Shown in pieces: positions 27,295 through 38,140 of a stretch of 64,000 nucleotides of DNA (within the stretch, counting starts at the first letter, position 1; each line of letters starts with the position of its first letter). Position numbers and translations under genes: made by a program. The stretch comes from Paramecium tetraurelia. Lineage: Eukaryota > Ciliophora > Oligohymenophorea > Peniculida > Parameciidae. The DNA is taken from the NCBI RefSeq assembly GCF_000165425.1, contig NW_001798973.1, positions 64,555-128,554 of the forward strand. Reading direction: 5' to 3'. Below the pieces are notes generated by a model. That model ran no database searches, was not told where the DNA came from, and saw nothing but the letters and a program-made list of their open reading frames with translations.

Positions 27295-27555
27295 TCATTG
27301 TTTAACTTTTTTTGATGGTTGTTTTTCTTCATCTGAATTATTTGCTTCTTCTTCGTGTTAAGTTAATTTGACTTTGGTTTTTTCAAATCGCTTTTTATAT
27401 GGTTCTCTTTGATCATCTGGCAAGAATTTCCATTTCTGTAGGACTAAATCATCAATATCACTTTGGGATAATGTTTTATCTTTCTTTAGCTTTTTGGAAT
27501 ACCTCTCCTTGAAGATTTGGAAAGCATTTTAATAAGTTTTAGATTTTTCATTCAT
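27295..27555 (-). CDS. Small HMG-box-like protein, 86 aa
   Basis: Single exon. Residues 5-65 follow the HMG-box pattern: an aromatic/hydrophobic helix (YQNAFQIFKERYSKKLK), a middle helix with LVLQKWKFLPDDQREPYKK, where the W-x-x-L-x-x-x-x-x-x-P-Y block is the most diagnostic part, and a third helix (RFEKTKVKLTQHEEEA). The acidic then basic tail ends SKKVKQ. HMG boxes bend DNA in chromatin. The size resembles NHP6 or HMGB single-box proteins. Plus/minus neighbours are unrelated. Confidence 0.7.
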
Positions 27556-27750
27556 TCTTAAAGTAATTTAATTCTGATTAAATGATAAATAATATAGTTA
27601 TTTGATTTCAATATCGATTGGTTATTTAGTGTGTTTTCATTAATAATAATCGCGATTGGAAGAGTGATTGATAAAATAATAGTTGTAAAAGCTGAGTATT
27701 TCAGAATTAGAAAATTTGCTTAAAATAATTTATTTTAAATCTTTAAATTG

Positions 27751-28887
27751 ATGAGCACAGGACTTACTAAACCAAAAAAGCTGAAACTCACAGATTATGA
27801 AGTGTTTTAGACCTTGGGTACTGGTATCGTATTTGTGTAATGCTGAACTTTAGGCTCTTTCGGTAGAGTGAAACTGGCAAGGAATAAACAAACAAATAAA
27901 TATGTGGCTTTGAAAAGCTTAAAGAAGGCTGAGATCATTAGACTTAAGCAAGTTGATCACGTGATTAATGAAAACACCATATTGGGAAATTTGCAACATC
28001 CATTCATTGTAATAATTATCTTCATCACCCTAGGTGACCTTTGAAGGTTTCTGCTAGGACCCAAGATATCTCTATTTGGTCTTAGAATTTGTTTCTGGCG
28101 GAGAATTGTTTACCTATTTAAGAAGCATCGGAAGACTCGATACACAACATGCTGCGTATTGCAATGATTCGAGTTTATTATAGGTTTTATGGTGCTCAAG
28201 TGGCCTCTATTTTTGAGTATCTCCATTCCAAGAACATCATCTATAGAGATCTCAAGCCAGAAAACTTATTGATTGCAGATGATGGATATCTCAAGTTAAC
28301 AGATTTCGGTTTTGCAAAAGTGGTCGAGGGAAGAACCTATACTTTGTGTGGCACTCCCGAATATTTGGCTCCTGAGATCTTATTAAATAAAGGACATGGC
28401 AAAGCTGTTGACTGGTGGACTTTGGGAATTTTAATTTATGAGATGAATGCAGGAATCGACCCTTTCTCTGATGAAGATCCCATGGCCATTTATCAAAAAA
28501 TATTGAAGGGCAAAGTCAAATTCCCCAAGAGCTTCGACAAGTACGAATTTCTTTTACTATCCAAGAAACGCTAAATCTTTGGTAAAGCACTTGCTTGTTG
28601 CCGATCTTTCGAAACGATATGGAAATTTAAAAAATGGTAATATTTATTCATTCTATCAATAACAGGAGCTGCTGACATCAAAAATCACAGATGGTTCGGA
28701 AACTTAGATTGGAATTTACTCACTCAAAAGAAGTTGCCTGTTCCTTACAAGCCAGTAGTCAAGTATCACTTCAATATCATACTCTAATAGAGCACCAAAT
28801 GACACTTCTAATTTTTCATCATATCCAGAATCCGACACACAAAGTCCAGCTCTTAAACCAGCCGACGATCCCTTCTTAGAATGGTGA
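27751..28887 (+). CDS. cAMP-dependent protein kinase catalytic subunit (AGC kinase), 323 aa
   Basis: Six introns (27824-27853, 28009-28033, 28156-28183, 28541-28565, 28637-28665, 28763-28790) rebuild a complete kinase. Motifs: glycine loop [12 protein letters not shown], Lys in VALKSLKK, catalytic loop [14 protein letters not shown], activation loop [14 protein letters not shown] with the phosphorylated Thr position kept, [12 protein letters not shown]. The AGC C-tail follows with KNHRWF, PYKPVV and a terminal DPFLEW, equivalent to the FxxF end of PKA. The short N-terminus and terminal motif favour PKA over PKG or PKC. In Paramecium cAMP/PKA controls ciliary beating; that link is family knowledge. 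All catalytic residues are present. Confidence 0.93.
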
Positions 28888-29672
28888 TTAAATAGAGAAA
28901 TATATATTATATAGATTATCATATATTTTAACTTCCTTTTAAAATGCATTTCTATCACCCCTACCTAATTCAGACAAGTAGTTACCTAATGATTAATCAT
29001 TAACTATCAAAATATACAATATTACGCAATTCATTTTAATAATTGTATTACTGGATTTATCATCTACATCTATTATTTGTATCTTAATATATAGATGTAT
29101 ATAATGTGAACAATCAGGACGTAATAAAAATGTGAAATCAAAGGCCAAATTGCAAGACAACACGATTATTTTTGCAATACCTACTCTTGATACTATATTT
29201 ATATCAATAATGGTCAGAATTGATTAATTATTTAAATAAAATTTTATTTATTTATAAAGTGATGAATAGTCTTAAATAGTCATGTTTGATTAAAAAAAAA
29301 TTAATTAAAGTCATAATAACTTTTATTTTTTTATATAAATTGGTATTCAATTTTATATATTCAGGGTGGTCTAGGCACTCTAAAATATTATAATCTGACT
29401 CAGGAGAGTCAATTTGTCATTTGAAACCAAAAATTTGATCTTTGAAAATTTAGTCTAAATTGGATCTAAGAGGATGAATAACGTAATTGGAGGGGAAATA
29501 CATAGGATACTAAAAGAATGGATTAATGAGATTATTAATTGAATTATTTAAAAAAATATTTAAAAATATTTAAATTTAACTATTTTTATTTAAGAATAGT
29601 CATTAAACTTTGAATACGACTTTATAAGAAAATTTTACCACAAAATAAAAAGCAAAGAATAATTTCTTATAA
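28888..29672. other. Intergenic containing the EF-1alpha promoter
   Basis: 785 bp without coding character, unusually long for this window. It lies upstream of the very highly expressed EF-1alpha gene. The last 100 bp are nearly pure A/T up to the ATG. No defined motif could be named. Confidence 0.5.
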
Positions 29673-30986
29673 ATGCCAAAGGATAAACTTCACGTAAATC
29701 TCGTCGTTATTGGACACGTCGATTCAGGAAAATCAACCACCACCGGTCACTTGATCTACAAGCTCGGAGGTATCGACGAAAGAACCATCAAGAAGTTCGA
29801 AGATGAAGCCAACAAATTAGGTAAGGGATCCTTCAAATATGCTTGGGTGTTGGATAACCTCAAGGCTGAAAGAGAAAGAGGTATCACCATCGATATTTCC
29901 CTCTGGAAATTCGAAACCAACAAGTATTACTACACCGTCATTGATGCCCCAGGACACAGAGATTTCATCAAGAATATGATTACAGGAACCTCATAAGCCG
30001 ATGTCGCTTTGTTGATGATTGCATCACCTGCAGGAGAATTCGAAGCTGGTATTTCAAAGGAAGGATAAACCAGAGAGCACGTTCTTTTGGCTTACACTTT
30101 GGGAGTCAAATAAATGATCTGTGCCACCAACAAGATGGACGAGAAGACCGTCAACTATGCTCAAGGCAGATATGACGAAATCGTCAAGGAAATGAGAGAC
30201 TACTTGAAGAAGGTCGGATATAACCCAGACAACGTTCCCTTCATCCCAATCTCCGGATGGGTTGGAGACAACATGTTGGAAAAATCAGCCAACTTCGGAT
30301 GGTACAAGGGACCAACACTCCTTGAAGCTTTGGATGCAGTCACCCCACCAAAGAGACCAACTGAAAAACCACTCAGATTACCATTACAAGACGTCTACAA
30401 GATCGGAGGTATTGGTACAGTCCCAGTCGGAAGAGTTGAAACTGGTGTCTTGAAACCAGGTATGGTCGTCTAATTCGCCCCATCAGCCATCACAACTGAA
30501 GTCAAGTCAGTTGAAATGCATCATGAAGCCCTCCCAGAAGCCGTCCCAGGAGATAACGTAGGATTCAACGTCAAGAACATTGCCGTCAAAGATTTGAAGA
30601 GAGGATTCGTCTGCTCAGACTCAAAGAGTGACCCAGCAAGAGAATGCCAATCATTCAACGCTTAAGTCATCATCATCAACCATCCAGGATAAATCCAAAA
30701 CGGATATTGCCCAGTATTGGATTGCCACACAGCCCACATTGCTTGCAAATTCTAAGAAATTCTTTCAAAGAATGACAGAAGAACAGGCAAAGTCATTGAA
30801 GAAGAACCAAAATTCGTCAAATCAGGAGATGCTGCTATGGTCAAATTAATCCCAACCAAACCAATGTGCGTTGAAATCTTCTCTGAATATCCCCCACTCG
30901 GTAGATTCGCCGTCAGAGATATGAAATAAACCGTTGCCGTCGGTGTCATCAAGGTTGTTGAAAAGAAGGAATTAAAGAAGAAATGA
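29673..30986 (+). CDS. Translation elongation factor EF-1alpha, 437 aa
   Basis: Delivers aminoacyl-tRNA to the ribosome as a GTP complex. Intronless and complete from MPKDKLHVN to a terminal KKK. GTPase motifs: GHVDSGKST, switch region [21 protein letters not shown] and the SGW block; the domain II region [12 protein letters not shown] and domain III with TKPMCVEIF are conserved. Gln is encoded by TAA at conserved positions (for example TSQADV, GQTREH and VVQFAP), which by itself proves the reassigned code. Codon use is far more C-rich at third positions than in neighbours, as expected for a highly expressed gene. Frames of other readings inside it are shadows. Confidence 0.98.
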
Positions 30987-32245
30987 TTTAATAAGTTCAT
31001 GTACATTTAGTAGGAAATTTAAACATATAAAAATTATATTTTTTTGGTTTATTTTTTATCATCCTTCTATCATATTATAATTGAAGAATGTTTAAAAATA
31101 AATTGGGTTTAAGTTTTATATTAAACATATGTTTGTCTTTAAATTATTTTATATTTTTATGGATTTATGGTAATTTAAGATATCATGTTTACTAATCGCA
31201 ATGTTATGAAAAGTATTTAAAATATCTATCCTTTTGTGATCCTCTATTGATTGCAATATACTTCCTTAGATATTGTGCTAATTCAGTTATTAGATTATTT
31301 AATATTATCATTCTCTCATATTAAAATAATTTGTAAAGGGAAATTAATCAAGTAAATAAGCATTTTCTTAGTTATTTTCTATACAATATGGCTGTTCCTA
31401 CAATTTATAATTTAGAAATATATTTTATTTTTATTCATTCTTATTAATGTGAAAAGTAGCTTAGTTAGTGTTTTAACAAGAATCCTAATCAAAGATGAGA
31501 TATATATATAGTTTCAATATTAATAGGTATTACAAAATTTTATCAAGAGACTACAGTGTTGTAATTGATTAAAATCAAATAGCCAAGAGGTTTCTTATAT
31601 CAAGGACCAAAGAGAATGCAATTAGTCTTGTGAGGCTTATTTCTAGGAATTTTCCAATAAATTCACAACGGAGTTTTTGGGATAGATTTACTATATCACA
31701 TAGTTTCCAATTTTAATTAATATTAAATGAAGATTAAATTGGGTATAGTTCAATTTGAATAGTTGATGACAAGGTATCTGATTTCTAGATCTAGCGTTTA
31801 TTCGATGTAGAATAAGAAACTTAAGGTTGTTGCTCTATGCGGAATCAACATAATCTGAAAGAGTTTCAACTTATGTTTGGTCGAAGTTTTTAAAAAAAGT
31901 TTTTGTTTTTCAATCTGAATGGAATAAATTTGGGAGGGGAAGTTACTTGGAATGAAAAGTTGTAAAATGAATGAAAAATTACTTTTAGCAGGTAGATGTT
32001 CAAAATTAATTGGCAATAAGGAATAAAATACTTCTGGCTTTAATAATAAGAGTTTATGAAATATAAAATTATAATAATTTAAATTTTCAGAAAATATCCT
32101 ATTCTTAAAAATATATTAAGATAGTAGATTACATGTTCAATAATATGACAAATTAATCCTTGTGATTTAATTTTTTATGTATTTATAGCCTTCTCAACTC
32201 ATAAACAATATTAATTAATAATCTAATAATCCAAACAAATTAATA
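30987..32245. other. Intergenic with possible relics
   Basis: 1.26 kb, mostly AT-rich. Around 31495-32030 short plus-strand frames look vaguely protein-like (for example AISLVRLISRNFP) but lie in different frames with TGA between them and no intron solution. An 87-codon frame at 31495-31758 has an ATG but weak composition. Probably decayed coding DNA. Confidence 0.4.
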
Positions 32246-32494
32246 ATGGGAACTTGTGCCAGTAGAAAAAATCCAGGAATGCTACAAAGAAGTGTTGCTT
32301 AAAAACATATTGAGATTGATTTCGAAAAGCTGTTGAAATATAACAAAGAGAAGGAAGCCAAGGAAGGAAAAGAACATCTTCAGCAACAACAATCGTTTTG
32401 CCAAATATTCCTTCAAGAGAACAAGCAATCTGCCCCATATACTTTAACCCAAAATTTGGGACCCTCCACTTAGTTAGAATACAAAAGATAGTGA
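32246..32494 (+). CDS. Small MGTCAS-start ORF, 82 aa, possibly a truncated gene
   Basis: Begins MGTCASRKN, a good N-myristoylation plus palmitoylation (Gly2, Cys4) signal, followed by a charged region (DFEKLLKYNKEKEAKEGKEH) and a Gln stretch. The frame stops at TGA 32492-32494, but the next frame immediately continues with coding-like sequence (SEKYTNVIDPYIHITLK). Ciliate calcium-dependent protein kinases often start with this acylated type of N-terminus, and weak kinase-like peptides follow to about 33060, so this may be the front of a decayed kinase gene. That is inference. Confidence 0.4.
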
Positions 32495-33568
32495 GAAGTA
32501 CACCAATGTCATTGATCCTTATATACATATTACTCTGAAATAACATATTTTATAAGTCTTTTTTGTTCTAAATTCTTTAGTTGAAAATTGACAGCATTTT
32601 GTAGGGAATTGAAAGAATTTCGCTTAAGAAGTATTATTTGTTAAAGAAATTAAATGGCACTTATAAAACTATACTCCTTATCCTCTCCAGGTTAGTTAGT
32701 TTAAGAGTTTATATATTTTTGAAATATTATGTCATCAAAGTACAATAAATCATAAGGGTTGAAAATCCTTTATGAAAATAAATTAAAAGTGCTTAATAAG
32801 GACTGCTTGCCTCATCAGAACCCAAATATTTGGGTTATACCAATATATTTGACGTCGAAATTTGTTTAAGTTACTGGGTAATTTTGCTATTCATAATAAA
32901 TAGTATAAACATTAGAATTATTTAAATTTGAGAGAGTTGAAGCATTCTTAAAGAAAGCTCTTATAACTATAACGAATTTAGGAGAAAGAATATAAAAAGA
33001 AATGATTTTACTAACTGTCTGACCCATCGGTTCAATATTAGAGTATATTGTTAAATTTTATTGGATGATCAATAATAATTATTAAATAACTTGAATATCT
33101 AATTAAATAATATGAAAAGTTGAGTTAAAATACATTTACAAACCTTTTTAAATTAATATTAATTTTCGTGCCTTTAACTTAAAATAAATTTGGAAATACA
33201 TAATTAATATAATGGAATTTAATAATACTAGTTTGAATGCCAAAATTCCTACTTTAAGATGTAAATATGAATCATTTTATTCATATTAGAGGCTGAAAGC
33301 TCTTTTTAACGATACAGAAATCCATTGAATGAATTTTAACACAAGAGTGAATCAAATTCTTTTGAGCATAAATAAGGTGATATGCAATTTCCGATTCAAC
33401 AATACACATTCTTTCAGTCAACTCCCATTTTTCCAATATTAGGTATTGAATATTGAAATTATGAAGGCGAACCAAAAAATGAGTTTATAGAAACAGCAAA
33501 TCAATTTATTAAGAATGGCATGTAAAATAGCTTGGCAAGCATGATTTAAAAGTAGAGTATCGTTTAAA
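32495..33568. pseudogene. Decayed region, possible kinase relic
   Basis: Coding-like peptides in shifting plus-strand frames (for example LKKYYLLKKLNGTYKTI near 32630 and HKGLKILYENKLKVLNKD near 32750, the latter like the start of a kinase small lobe). No intact gene could be built with short introns. Composition then returns to plain AT-rich intergenic DNA. Family assignment is weak. Confidence 0.3.
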
Positions 33569-34004
33569 ATGAATTCAAATTAAATTAAACTACATATGGA
33601 TGCAAAAAAATGTGTGAAATCGATTGCATGTTGGTAGAAAGATATTTTAATCAAAAATATTGGGTAATTGTTAATGTTATACACAGATATTCTAAAATTC
33701 AAATTAGAAGTACAAGCTAGATTAAACAAAAACCAATAATACAGATTGGCTCAAAGCCAGAATGCAGCATAGATATAAATCTTAAATCTATGATGCATTC
33801 TCTGAAATGATAGATTTAATACTGAAGGAAGGAGAAATCCAAATGAATTCTAGAACTCAGTTAATTAAAATACAGAATCTCAAAGGATTCTAGAATCTAG
33901 AGAGACAAATCTAGAAAGCAGTTAAGGCAGAGAGAAAGTTTGATGCTTTTCTATTCGAAATTTAAAAGGTCTTAGCAGATTTTATATTTTCAACTATAAA
34001 TTGA
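33569..34004 (+). CDS. Small charged helical protein, about 125 aa
   Basis: Not recognised. Introns of 23 bp (33664-33686) and 35 bp (33710-33744) join ATG 33569 to a coherent C-terminal frame ending at TGA 34002-34004. The C-terminal 80 residues are helical and charged (WLKARMQHRYKSQIYDAFSE, then KGFQNLERQIQKAVKAERKF). Both joins keep frame without stops. The N-terminus is less convincing, so the true start could differ. Confidence 0.42.
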
Positions 34005-34033
34005 TTCATATAACATATATATATTTAACTTAA

Positions 34034-35154
34034 TCATTATAGATAATAAAAATCCACAATATAGTCAGGTCCTAGCTAAGCATTTTTAAGTAAATCTAAT
34101 CGTTTATCTTCATCTGTAAAATTGCCTATAAGTGTGATAATTTGATACTAACCTGGTAAGAAGGAACAACACTTCTCTGCTTCTGGTATAAATCCCATCA
34201 GTTGATAGATGTAGGCAATGAGTTCTGAACAAAAAAAGTTTTTTCTTGTGCTCTTCTTAAAGAATTTCATCATACTCAAAGAGTAACCTTTCCCAATTTG
34301 GGCTTCCGCATAGGCATGCATCAGGATACGGTCATTCTCAGACACGTTCAGCAAAGGCTTGTAAAGAATCCTTTAATTTGAAAGAAATATTACTTTTCAT
34401 AATTTCTGTAAGATTTGGCTTTGACAAAGCGTTCTATAGGATATCACTAAAAAGAATACTATAACTAAAGGAGATGACTCCATATTGATTGCTAGACTCA
34501 AAGAGCATTGGATCTTCCCAAGAGTTCTTAAGAAACATGACCATGTGATCATAATCACTTCTAGTGATAGATCTTTACAAATTTTAAAGTGTTCCTTTCG
34601 TTCGAAATATCAATAAATCTCCTGTTTAAGCTTAATCTAAAATTTGAGGGTCCAAAATTCTTTCATGTCTCCAAAATCTATGATATTTAGACATGCTTGC
34701 AATATTATTTTAACACCCACATGATTACTAGATGTATTATTGAATTAATTGAACCCACTTTTTTGACTAGTCTCTGGTTCTAGTGGGAACTACAAATTCG
34801 AATTTCTTCTCACAACCTTCTGGCTGTAATCTTTTATATTTAAATATATACATGAAACTCAGAATGTATTGGTCATCCTTTGATTTCACAAAAGAAAAGA
34901 TGTATTTTTAATAATCAAAGTCCAAAATTCCTAAAGGTTTATCTTTATTTTTGATGTTGTAATAGGTAAATCTTTTTGGTTGTAAAGTGCAATAATATGT
35001 CTTTAAAATAGTTAATAAGCTTTACAGAATTCGTTTCCAAAAAATGAGGACTAACTTTGTAAAATTCACCCTCTAAAACTGGTTATGGTCGTTACTCATT
35101 TTATTTATGTATTTAGTGAGCAATTAAATTTAAATGGCGTTCTTATCGGTACAT
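34034..35154 (-). CDS. PH domain plus permuted-papain-like (YiiX/C92-type) protein, 339 aa
   Basis: Introns 35001-35025, 34434-34459, 34371-34393 and 34126-34152 give 340 codons. Residues about 25-130 form a pleckstrin-homology domain: start VLEGEFYKVSP, strands YYCTLQPKRFTYYNI, terminal helix with KKWVQLIQQ. Such domains bind phosphoinositides. The C-terminal half fits a circularly permuted papain fold: TGDLLIFRTKG, a catalytic-His candidate in SDYDHMVMF, and the catalytic-Cys candidate in FFCSELIAYIYQ. In these enzymes the His precedes the Cys, as here. Predicted lipid- or isopeptide-bond hydrolase targeted to membranes by the PH domain. The start is chosen as the first ATG in frame with LEGEF. 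Confidence 0.72.
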
Positions 35155-35548
35155 ATCCGAAACTTGATTGTTTTATTCTGGTATTTCCTCTTAAAATTAA
35201 TCATCATTTAGATTTTGAACTTAAAAAACTTAAAGTAATAAATACTGTCAAGAACAGATTAAAATTCTAGATTGTCCATGATGTTATTAGGCTAATCATC
35301 TTCTTGATTGCTTTAATTTTGCTGCATATTTTAGAATAATAATTATTAAATGTTATAATATGAATAAGGCAGTGAGAATTGTAGTAATCTAATTATATTA
35401 ATAAAAATTGATAATCTCTAACAATATAACAAACAAGAAATCGAATTTTAAATAATCAATATTAACTCCTTCAAAATCTTTAGCAGAATTAAACAAATTT
35501 GTATGTAAATTATCTTATTTATAATCAATTCTATCAGATCTAAGGTAC
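35155..35548. other. Intergenic between divergent genes
   Basis: AT-rich spacer upstream of the PH/papain gene (minus) and a small plus-strand candidate. Nothing specific seen. Confidence 0.5.
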
Positions 35549-35857
35549 ATGGCTTCTTAAACAAATGAATATATTATCAAATCACCTTGTTTAGAAAGTT
35601 TTTCAAATTGCGGTATGCTTTTGAAGGAAATAAGGGTTGCAAAATTGTTATCATATCTCCAAAAAGAAGCTTATTAAAGTATCAATTTCATATAATATTT
35701 AGATTTTGTAGAAAACTAATCTTGATAATACAGGATTGAGTTTTAAAATTTATATGCACATTATTCATAATCAAAGGAGATAAAATGTTAAAAGCTGTAT
35801 GAATAAACAAACAACTTAATTGTAATCTCAAAATTGATGGAACATTGTATAAACTGA
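35549..35857 (+). CDS. Candidate small gene, 91 aa, structure uncertain
   Basis: ATG 35549; a 33-bp intron (about 35708-35740) removes an in-frame TGA and gives an uninterrupted frame to TGA 35855-35857. Peptides are moderately coding-like (SPCLESFSNCGMLLKEIRVA, then HYSQSKEIKCQKLYEQTNN). Downstream, 35860-36000 holds another coding-like frame (ILSIEEVVGIQKQIEQW) that cannot be joined, so this could equally be a decayed gene. No family recognised. Confidence 0.33.
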
Positions 35858-36034
35858 TGAAATTAACACACTAAATAATACAAATGTAATATTATCAATC
35901 GAAGAAGTTGTAGGAATTTAGAAATAGATAGAATAATGGAGAATGTAAGATATTGTATAGATTGAAATAGTTGATTAGCAGAACAATTAACAATATCGGA
36001 TAATACTAAATAAACTTTGCATTTATAATTTATT

Positions 36035-37035
36035 TCATTTTTTCAAATAGACTAGGATGGTAGTCATATTGTCACAACCTGTTCCTTAACTTGTATCTGG
36101 GGCTAATAATTAATCTAACAAATCTTCAGCAGCCTTTCTCAATAATTCTTCAGTAACTTAAGCTTAACCCAAAGTGGAATTGACTTATTTTAATAAATCC
36201 ATATGATTCAAAGTTTCGAAGACACCATCGCAACCCAATAAAAGAAATCTAAGTTTAAGAGTATTGATACTTGTCTTATGGTCCTAATTCGACTTTCTTG
36301 ACGTCTGGAATAGCAATAATCAATTATTCATTAACTCTTAACTTGCTATCACGTTTATATTCTAAATCACCCAAGGCTCTTGATAAATTGAGGTTACCTA
36401 AGATTCATATTATAATAAATAATTACCATTAACACGACCATCACTAACGAAACCACCTGCTCTCTCAATTCTGGATTTCTCTTCAGGATTATCTGGTTTA
36501 TGATCAACACTCATGTCATAATTAGCATTATTTCTGCATAAAACTGTTCTTGAATCACCAGCATTGGCAACATACAGAGTATTCTTATAAATCAAGGCTA
36601 CATTGGCTGTGCATCCAGCATAGGATTCTAACATCTAATCAAAAATTACCATCGGTATCAGTTGCTTTGTATTAATTTAATTCTTTCTATCCTTCTGGAG
36701 TTACTAACAATTCGTCCATCTTTAAAAAGGTTTCTTTGAGAGCCTCTTCAAATTTTTGTTCCTTAAAATTTTTATTTTTAAGTAATTCATCAATGAAGTG
36801 CTTTTCCACAAATTAGGCAACTTCTCTACCTCCATGGCCATCAAACACACCAAAAATAGAGACATCTTGTATAACATCAGGTTTATGAATATGAGCATCC
36901 TCCATAGTGTTCCTCCAGCCTAAATTGAGTCATCAATTACATACCTTGCATTTCTGAGGCAGCAAATATAACAGACTTTCCTTATCCTGTTGTTGTTGTT
37001 TTATCTTTTTTTGGTTAGCTTAGATATGGCCCCAT
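36035..37035 (-). CDS. PP2C-type protein phosphatase, 300 aa
   Basis: Metal-dependent Ser/Thr phosphatase. Introns 36920-36944, 36628-36649, 36398-36426 and 36249-36270 give 301 codons. Motifs in order: RNTMEDAHI, the metal-binding FGVFDGHGG, GCTANVALI, VANAGDSRTVL, VDHKPDNPEEKSRIERAGG, LSRALGDLEYK, LLGCDGVFE and the last metal site GCDNMTTILV. All metal-binding Asp positions of the fold are present, so it should be active. The N-terminus begins MGPYLSQPKKD, with Gly2 making myristoylation possible. A close match to the eukaryotic PPM1/plant-type catalytic core; substrate unknown. Confidence 0.94.
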
Positions 37036-37099
37036 TTAATTTTATTTTATTTTATATCATTTATATCCACTTATTTCTATAAATACGAAAATTTCAGTA

Positions 37100-37252
37100 T
37101 CATCCTAACCTTAAGATTATTTTCTAATTATTGTATTAATTTCCATATTTTAACTCCAAACCACCAAATCCTTTTTCACTTATCAGAGTGCAGATAGAAT
37201 ATCCAAAATTGTTGACTTCCTATCTGACATCATAAATTGACAGAGACTTCAT
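37100..37252 (-). CDS. Very small ORF, 50 aa
   Basis: Single exon, ATG 37250-37252 to TGA 37100-37102, just upstream of the PP2C start. The peptide (YDVRQEVNNFGYSICTLISE, then KGFGGLELKYGNQYNNQK) has mixed composition. It could be a real microprotein, an upstream exon of something larger, or chance. No family. Confidence 0.3.
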
Positions 37253-37411
37253 AGTACATTTTAGAAAATTTTAAGAAAATAATTATTTAATCAATTACAA
37301 ATAAACTCCTCCTTTAATTTGATTGCAAGGAGTAGTCTCTCAAACACCTATATTTTACAAAAATAGATTTATAAAAATAATGATGTAATGATATATTTTA
37401 TAATGGATAGT

Positions 37412-37986
37412 TCATTATGGACCTTTAACATCGGGCAATTAGGTCTCAACATAACTCTTGCTCAATAATTAAGGGTATACTATAGTTGGCATTTATTGAG
37501 GATATTGTTGATATATTGGATAACCAGCTACAGGTTATTAAGGAATTTAAGTATTTTGAGCAGCCTATTATTATTATAACAATAATTGTTATTGAATCTA
37601 TTATTATTATTGTTATAATAAGGCTTCTTATTGTTGTTTTTATTGTTTCATCCAATTTTTATATTGTTCATATTATTCAATAGGAACAGCATAAAATTAA
37701 GGTTGTTGAACATTGTCATTCGTTGGTTCACCAAAAGCCACAGTATCTGATAAGTTATTATGGCCTTGCTTTTTCATTCTTTTCATTTGTCTTCTTTTTC
37801 TTATTATTTTTCTAATAACCAGAAAAGCCCCAATTGAAAGTAAGGTGATCAAAACCCACTTAAATACTAGGTTATTTTAACTTATTTACCATGTCCTTTC
37901 TTGTGTCTCTAATGGTTGTTTCTATTATGATGTTAATCTCCAAGAACCAAGATTAGGAGTAATGCTAAAATGATAATTTATTTCAT
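37412..37986 (-). CDS. Gln-rich single-pass membrane protein, 183 aa
   Basis: Signal peptide MKQIIILALLLILVLG, a short His/Asn-rich luminal part (DQHHNRNNHQRHKKGH), one transmembrane helix (WVLITLLSIGAFLVIRKI), a basic stop-transfer segment, then a Gln-rich cytosolic tail with runs of up to seven Gln and ending QLPDVKGPQ. A 23-bp intron (37867-37889) joins the first two parts. The Gln tract is written mostly with TAA and TAG, so on the plus strand it looks like a TTA microsatellite (about 37575-37635). Short secreted part plus a long tail suggests an adaptor; function unknown. Confidence 0.72.
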
Positions 37987-38140
37987 TAAATAATTAATAA
38001 AAATCAAATTTTATAATCAACAATTAAAATAGCCATTTTCTAAGGTTTTTTTGTAACCATTAAGATCATTTAGAATAATTAGAATGTATATATATAAAAT
38101 TTAGTGAAATAATGTGTCTATAGAAAAAAATCATCATTTT

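Noticed and set aside
31495-31758. 87-codon ORF with ATG
   Set aside because: Weak composition, no domain, neighbouring relic-like frames; kept only as an intergenic note.
33281-33475. Minus-strand ORF of 64 aa
   Set aside because: True TGA end and no coding evidence; overlaps an otherwise decayed region.
35085-35270. Plus-strand ORF over the start of the PH/papain gene
   Set aside because: Antisense to the better-supported PH-domain exon.
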